A stretch of DNA of 64,000 nt from Chryseobacterium sp. c4a (lineage in GTDB: Bacteria > Bacteroidota > Bacteroidia > Flavobacteriales > Weeksellaceae). Below the pieces are notes generated by a model. That model had not been told where the DNA came from and did no database searches. It was given only the letters and a program-made list of their open reading frames with translations. Shown piece after piece: positions 60,536 to 64,000 of the stretch. Position numbers and translations under genes: made by a program. Position 1 is the stretch's first letter. Each line of letters opens with the position of its first letter. The stretch covers positions 682,001 to 746,000 of the forward strand of contig NZ_WXVU01000001.1 in assembly GCF_009900745.1 (NCBI RefSeq), in the 5' to 3' direction.

Positions 60536-61393
60536 ATGAAAACATACGCAGGAATTCCAGAGGAAAACGCAACGTTGGAGAATTCGAAAGTAATGTTGGT
60601 AACAGTTCCTTACGATGGAACTTCAACATGGGGAAAAGGAGCTGATAAAGGTCCTGAATTATTCCTAGACGCTTCTGAAAACATGGAACTTTATGACATT
60701 GAAACTCAAACTGAGCCTTATCTTCAGGGTGTGTATTTAGCTGGAGAAGTTTCTGAAAACTCTACTCCTGAAGCAATGACAGAAGCTGTTTATCAGAAAA
60801 CAAAAGAGCTTTTGAATAATGAAGGAAAAGTATTTACTTTATTTGGAGGTGAGCACTCTGTATCTATCGGTTCTATCCGTGCAGTAGGTGAAAAATTTGA
60901 GAATCTTACCGTTCTTCAATTAGATGCTCATACAGATCTACGTCCTGAGTTCCACGGTTCTACTTCTAACCACGCTTGTGCAGTGTTTGAAGCTAACCAG
61001 AAGCATAACTTAGTTCAGGTGGGAATCCGTTCTATGGATGCTGAGGAAGCTCAATATTTACCGGAAGGTAGAGTATTCTTTGCTCACGAAATCGCTAATA
61101 ACGAAAACTGGGTAAATGATGTATTGGAAAAAGTTTCAGGAAACGTTTATATCACGATTGACCTTGATGCTTTTGATCCTGCTATTGCTCCATCTACAGG
61201 AACTCCTGAGCCAGGGGGATTACAATGGTATCCAACATTGGAATTATTAAGAAAAGTATTTGAGAAATGTAACGTAGTAGCATTTGATATTGTAGAATTA
61301 ATGGATTCTCCAATGGCTAAGCCAACAGCTTTCCTTGCCGCTAAGCTATATTACAAAATGCTTGCTTATAACGATATTTATAACAACAACTAA
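60536..61393 (+). CDS. speB: Agmatinase
   Basis: A 285-residue ureohydrolase with the binuclear manganese site: GGEHSVS, LDAHTDLR and ITIDLDAFDPAIAP. It hydrolyses agmatine to putrescine and urea, the step after arginine decarboxylase encoded at 58050. GTPEPGG is the C-terminal signature. It has its own promoter. The ada-type gene follows 69 bases downstream and could be read through from it. Confidence 0.93.
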   Translation: MKTYAGIPEENATLENSKVMLVTVPYDGTSTWGKGADKGPELFLDASENMELYDIETQTEPYLQGVYLAGEVSENSTPEAMTEAVYQKTKELLNNEGKVFTLFGGEHSVSIGSIRAVGEKFENLTVLQLDAHTDLRPEFHGSTSNHACAVFEANQKHNLVQVGIRSMDAEEAQYLPEGRVFFAHEIANNENWVNDVLEKVSGNVYITIDLDAFDPAIAPSTGTPEPGGLQWYPTLELLRKVFEKCNVVAFDIVELMDSPMAKPTAFLAAKLYYKMLAYNDIYNNN

Positions 61394-61462
61394 TATTCCG
61401 CAAGAATCGGATTTTTTCTGCCGTATATTCTTTGGAAATTTGTGAGGTAAAAACAACATATA

Positions 61463-62305
61463 ATGTCCACACAAAGTCAAATAGATTACAACAGAATTGC
61501 TAAAGCGATAGAATATATCCAAAGCAATTTCAGACTTCAGCCAAGTTTGGAGGAAGTGGCAGAGAATATTCACTTGAGTCCGGCTCATTTTCAGAAGATC
61601 TTTACAGATTGGGCAGGAACAAGTCCGAAAAAATTTTTACAGTTCATCAGCCTTGAACACGCTAAAAATTTATTGAAGGAAGAAAAGGCAAGTATTTTTG
61701 ATACCGCTTATGAAACGGGGCTTTCCAGTACAAGCAGATTGCATGATTTGTTTGTAAAAATAGAAGGAATGTCTCCGGCTGAATATAAAAATGGTGGAAA
61801 AAGCCTTGCGATTAATTATAGTTTTTCAGAAAGTCCGTTTGGAAATATCCTGGTAGCTTCTACAGAAAAAGGAATCTGCTATATGGCTTTTGAAAACGAT
61901 AAAGAAACGGCATTAGGGAATTTACAGCATAAATTTCCTAATGCTTCTTTTTTTGAAAAGCAGGATGTACTTCAGAAGAATGCATTGTCCATATTCGATA
62001 AAGACTGGACGAAACTCAATACCATCAAGCTTCATTTAAAAGGTACCGATTTTCAGTTAAAAGTTTGGGAAAGCTTATTAACCATTCCTATGGGAAAACT
62101 GTCTACTTATGGTAGCTTAGCAGAGAAAATAGGAAATCCTAAAGCTTCTAGAGCCGTGGGAACGGCAATAGGCAGTAATCCTGTAGCATTTTTAATTCCC
62201 TGTCATCGTGTTATTCAGTCTACCGGACATCTCGGCGGCTACCGATGGGGAAGTGACAGAAAACAGATGATTGTAGGTTGGGAGAGCTCGCAGCTTTATT
62301 CGTAA
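61463..62305 (+). CDS. Ada-like regulator/methylated-DNA cysteine methyltransferase
   Basis: A 280-residue fusion. Residues 8-105 are an AraC-type helix-turn-helix domain (SLEEVAENIHLSPAHFQKIF), and residues 110-280 are the O6-alkylguanine-DNA methyltransferase with the acceptor cysteine in IPCHRVI and the DNA-binding arginine in ASRAVGTAIG. It lacks the N-terminal methylphosphotriester-sensing domain of full Ada, so it resembles an AdaB/Ogt fused to a regulator. It repairs O6-methylguanine and may control the adjacent alkB. Confidence 0.92.
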   Translation: MSTQSQIDYNRIAKAIEYIQSNFRLQPSLEEVAENIHLSPAHFQKIFTDWAGTSPKKFLQFISLEHAKNLLKEEKASIFDTAYETGLSSTSRLHDLFVKIEGMSPAEYKNGGKSLAINYSFSESPFGNILVASTEKGICYMAFENDKETALGNLQHKFPNASFFEKQDVLQKNALSIFDKDWTKLNTIKLHLKGTDFQLKVWESLLTIPMGKLSTYGSLAEKIGNPKASRAVGTAIGSNPVAFLIPCHRVIQSTGHLGGYRWGSDRKQMIVGWESSQLYS

Positions 62306-62487
62306 CTATTTAAACCACAAAAGTTACAAAAGTTTTTTAGACCCTTAAGCTTCCGAGAATATACGATTTTCACTAATATCTCAGTTGAAGACGTAAATAA
62401 TCCCTTTCTTTTGACGGGGTGTTTTATAATAAACTACAATTCCTTTTCAAAAACATTATGTAATTTGTATTACCAAAATCAAAAGCA

Positions 62488-63099
62488 ATGCTCAGCCTGT
62501 TCGATGAAACACCAGATTACCCTTTAAGTCTCCTTCCAAATGATGGAACTGTTCTGTACTATGGAAAAGTTTTCTCAAAAGAAGAGACAGAAACTTATTA
62601 CGATTATCTTTTCAATCAAATTCCATGGGAACATGATGAGGCCGTGATTTTTGGAAAACTGATCCTTACCAAAAGAAAAGTAGCCTGGTTCGGCGAAAAA
62701 ACTTTCGAATATACTTATTCCAATAGAACAAAATATGCAAAACAATGGACTCCCGAATTGCTGAAATTAAAACAGAAATGTGAGGAAGTTTCAGGAAAAA
62801 CCTATAATTCCTGCCTGCTTAATTTATATCATGATGGCAGTGAAGGAATGGCTTATCACAGCGATGGAGAAACTGATCTGAAAAAACACGGAGCCATTGC
62901 TTCCCTGACTTTCGGAGCGGAAAGAAAGTTTTTATTTAAACATAAAACCACTAAAGAAAAGGTTGAAATATTCCTGGAGAACGGAAGTCTGCTTATTATG
63001 AAAGGAACAACTCAGGACAATTGGCTTCATAGGTTACCACCTACCACCAAAGTGAAAACTCCAAGAGTGAATCTTACCTTCAGAACGATTGAAGAATAA
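62488..63099 (+). CDS. alkB: AlkB-like alpha-ketoglutarate-dependent DNA dioxygenase
   Basis: A 203-residue Fe(II)/2-oxoglutarate enzyme removing alkyl groups from N1 of adenine and N3 of cytosine. The iron ligands are in YHSDGE and NWLHRLPP, and the 2-oxoglutarate arginines in RVNLTFR. SLTFGAERKFLFKHK is the family's substrate strand. It follows the ada-like gene on the same strand with a gap of 182 bases in which I see no clear promoter; together the two genes form an alkylation-repair pair. Confidence 0.93.
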   Translation: MLSLFDETPDYPLSLLPNDGTVLYYGKVFSKEETETYYDYLFNQIPWEHDEAVIFGKLILTKRKVAWFGEKTFEYTYSNRTKYAKQWTPELLKLKQKCEEVSGKTYNSCLLNLYHDGSEGMAYHSDGETDLKKHGAIASLTFGAERKFLFKHKTTKEKVEIFLENGSLLIMKGTTQDNWLHRLPPTTKVKTPRVNLTFRTIEE

Positions 63100-63180
63100 A
63101 CCCTTACCGATTAAGCTAATCCCGCAGATATATAACGTAATCATCTGCAAAATCCGCTTAATCCGTGAGAGCATAAAACA

Positions 63181-63208
63181 AAAAAGCTGTTCGAACGAAC
63201 AGCTTTTT
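63181..63208. terminator. Bidirectional terminator between alkB and the hydrolase gene
   Basis: A 12-base perfect stem (AAAAAGCTGTTC/GAACAGCTTTTT) with a 4-base loop between convergent genes, 4 bases past the leftward stop. Confidence 0.92.
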
Positions 63209-63212
63209 CAAT

Positions 63213-64000
63213 TTATTTTAAGACATCAGCTTCAATAGAGCTGTCACCATACACTTTAATAAATGCTTTAGTGTAATCTTCCTTCGAAGCAAAATTCGGA
63301 TTATCCATGAATTTCTGAGGGTTTACAGCAAAAAGCGGAAACCACGTACTGCTGATCTGGATCTGAATTTTATGCCCCTTTTTGAAAGTGTGAACTACAT
63401 CCTGAAGTCTGAAGTTCACTGCTGTTTTCTGATCCGGAACTAAAGCTTCTCCTTTCTCTTTAGTGTTTCTGAATCTTGCAGGCATTATTTCACTTCTTAC
63501 CATTTGGTGGTAGTTTCCATAAATTACGCCATCTTTCTTTTCAGTCGGTTTGAAATCTTCAGGATATACATCGACTAATTTTACAGCAAAATCAGCATCC
63601 GTAGAAGAAGATGAAATATTAAGTTTTGCCATGATCTCTCCTGCGAAGGCAATATCTTCTGTCAGGACATCGGTGGTAAACGTTAATACATCAGGTCTTC
63701 CGACAGCAAACCTTTGGTCTTCCGACATGTAATTTTTTGGAGTGAATCCATTAAAATCTTTTAAATGATCTGAGCTTAAAACCGGATTATTTGGATCACT
63801 ATAATATTCAGAATATCCTTGCCCTGAAGTTTGCTTTAATGTTTTATCAGAAAGATAGAAATTAACTTTTTGAGCATTTTTAGGAGGATAAGAAGCAAAT
63901 TCTTTCCATTGTTTTGATCCGGTATCATACATTAAAGCTTCAGGAAGCCCTGCATCTTCTTTTGTATTTCCTTTCAGATAATGACTGAAGAATTTTGTTT
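63213..64000 (-). CDS. CocE/NonD-family hydrolase (X-Pro dipeptidyl-peptidase-like), C-terminal part, 5' end outside window
   Basis: The frame is open to the window edge, so the 262 visible residues are the C-terminal part. The edge sequence KFFSHYLKGN is the usual end of the alpha/beta-hydrolase domain in this family, and the rest is the C-terminal jelly-roll domain, with VLTFTTDVLTEDIAFAGE, FAVKLVDVYPED and the closing HKIQIQISSTWFPLFAVNPQ. The catalytic serine lies outside the window. Relatives are secreted Xaa-Pro peptidases or glutaryl-7-ACA/cocaine esterase-like acylases of Bacteroidota. Confidence 0.85.
   Translation of the reverse strand, partial: TKFFSHYLKGNTKEDAGLPEALMYDTGSKQWKEFASYPPKNAQKVNFYLSDKTLKQTSGQGYSEYYSDPNNPVLSSDHLKDFNGFTPKNYMSEDQRFAVGRPDVLTFTTDVLTEDIAFAGEIMAKLNISSSSTDADFAVKLVDVYPEDFKPTEKKDGVIYGNYHQMVRSEIMPARFRNTKEKGEALVPDQKTAVNFRLQDVVHTFKKGHKIQIQISSTWFPLFAVNPQKFMDNPNFASKEDYTKAFIKVYGDSSIEADVLK

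Noticed and set aside
63100..63180. A CAGATATATAAC...ATCTGC inverted repeat after alkB as another dispersed element
   Set aside because: The arms are short and I see no second copy in the window.
1..64000. tRNA, rRNA, CRISPR arrays, prophage or IS elements
   Set aside because: I looked for cloverleaf-like sequences, regularly spaced direct repeats and transposase or phage genes and found none; a covariance or HMM search was not possible.

Overview
The window looks like chromosomal DNA of a member of the Bacteroidota, most likely Weeksellaceae close to Chryseobacterium. This rests on the low G+C content, promoters of the TAnnTTTG (-7) type with almost no Shine-Dalgarno sequences, an LpxC-FabZ fusion, the type IX secretion regulator PorX, a type IX sorting-domain protein and double-glycine-leader peptides of the kind common in Chryseobacterium. 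Species identity is inference. I see no rRNA, tRNA, CRISPR array, prophage or insertion sequence.

Bases 1-19140 are a surface polysaccharide (O-antigen or capsule) locus, read almost entirely rightwards. It begins inside a flippase gene and runs through three glycosyltransferases and a polymerase. A core block follows: a WbuX-like amidotransferase with HisH-like and HisF-like partners, FnlA, a small cupin, FnlB, FnlC and a WbuB-like glycosyltransferase. Content and order match the wbuXYZ-fnlABC-wbuB arrangement of Escherichia coli O145, so the predicted product is UDP-N-acetyl-L-fucosamine, amidinated to L-FucNAm. The second half holds two polyprenyl-phosphate sugar-1-phosphate transferases, a formyltransferase, a PIG-L deacetylase, an ATP-grasp ligase, a HAD phosphatase, a DegT aminotransferase and a lone RfbC epimerase. 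These look like a second amino-sugar module with an unusual N-acyl group. A strong terminator at 19115-19140 ends the locus.

Bases 19200-30300 carry rimO, a paralogous pair of small secreted proteins, a 0.75 kb gene-free stretch, an RlpA-like protein, exodeoxyribonuclease III with a YciI-like partner, an AraC/NmrA-type pair, porX and an S41 peptidase. Bases 30566-38956 are mostly core genes: an HD phosphohydrolase, the lipid A genes lpxD, lpxC-fabZ and lpxA, efp, a second lpxD-like gene, sucD and a small outer-membrane barrel protein.

Bases 39179-48700 hold a NatAB-type ABC transporter, a tiny type IX sorting-domain protein, hemB, a membrane protein flanked by an intact double-glycine peptide gene (45074-45247, minus strand) and a decayed sister copy, a TM2 protein, lptB with an unusual C-terminal extension, and an hmp-nsrR nitric oxide detoxification pair with a perfect 43-base palindrome in its promoter. 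Bases 48746-64000 hold an ABC exporter, a WYL regulator, a DinB protein, a lipoprotein, a TonB-dependent receptor, cobalamin adenosyltransferase and thiamine pyrophosphokinase genes, a tyrosine phosphatase-like lipoprotein, speA and speB for polyamine synthesis, ada-ogt and alkB for alkylation repair, and the end of a CocE/NonD-type hydrolase.

Two families of short dispersed repeats lie in the intergenic spaces. One is a double hairpin with GGGCTTTAGCCC and TTGGCTTTAGCCAA cores (56983 and 59455). The other is a GGAAGCTGGAAG-type element with inverted arms (30369 and 60272).
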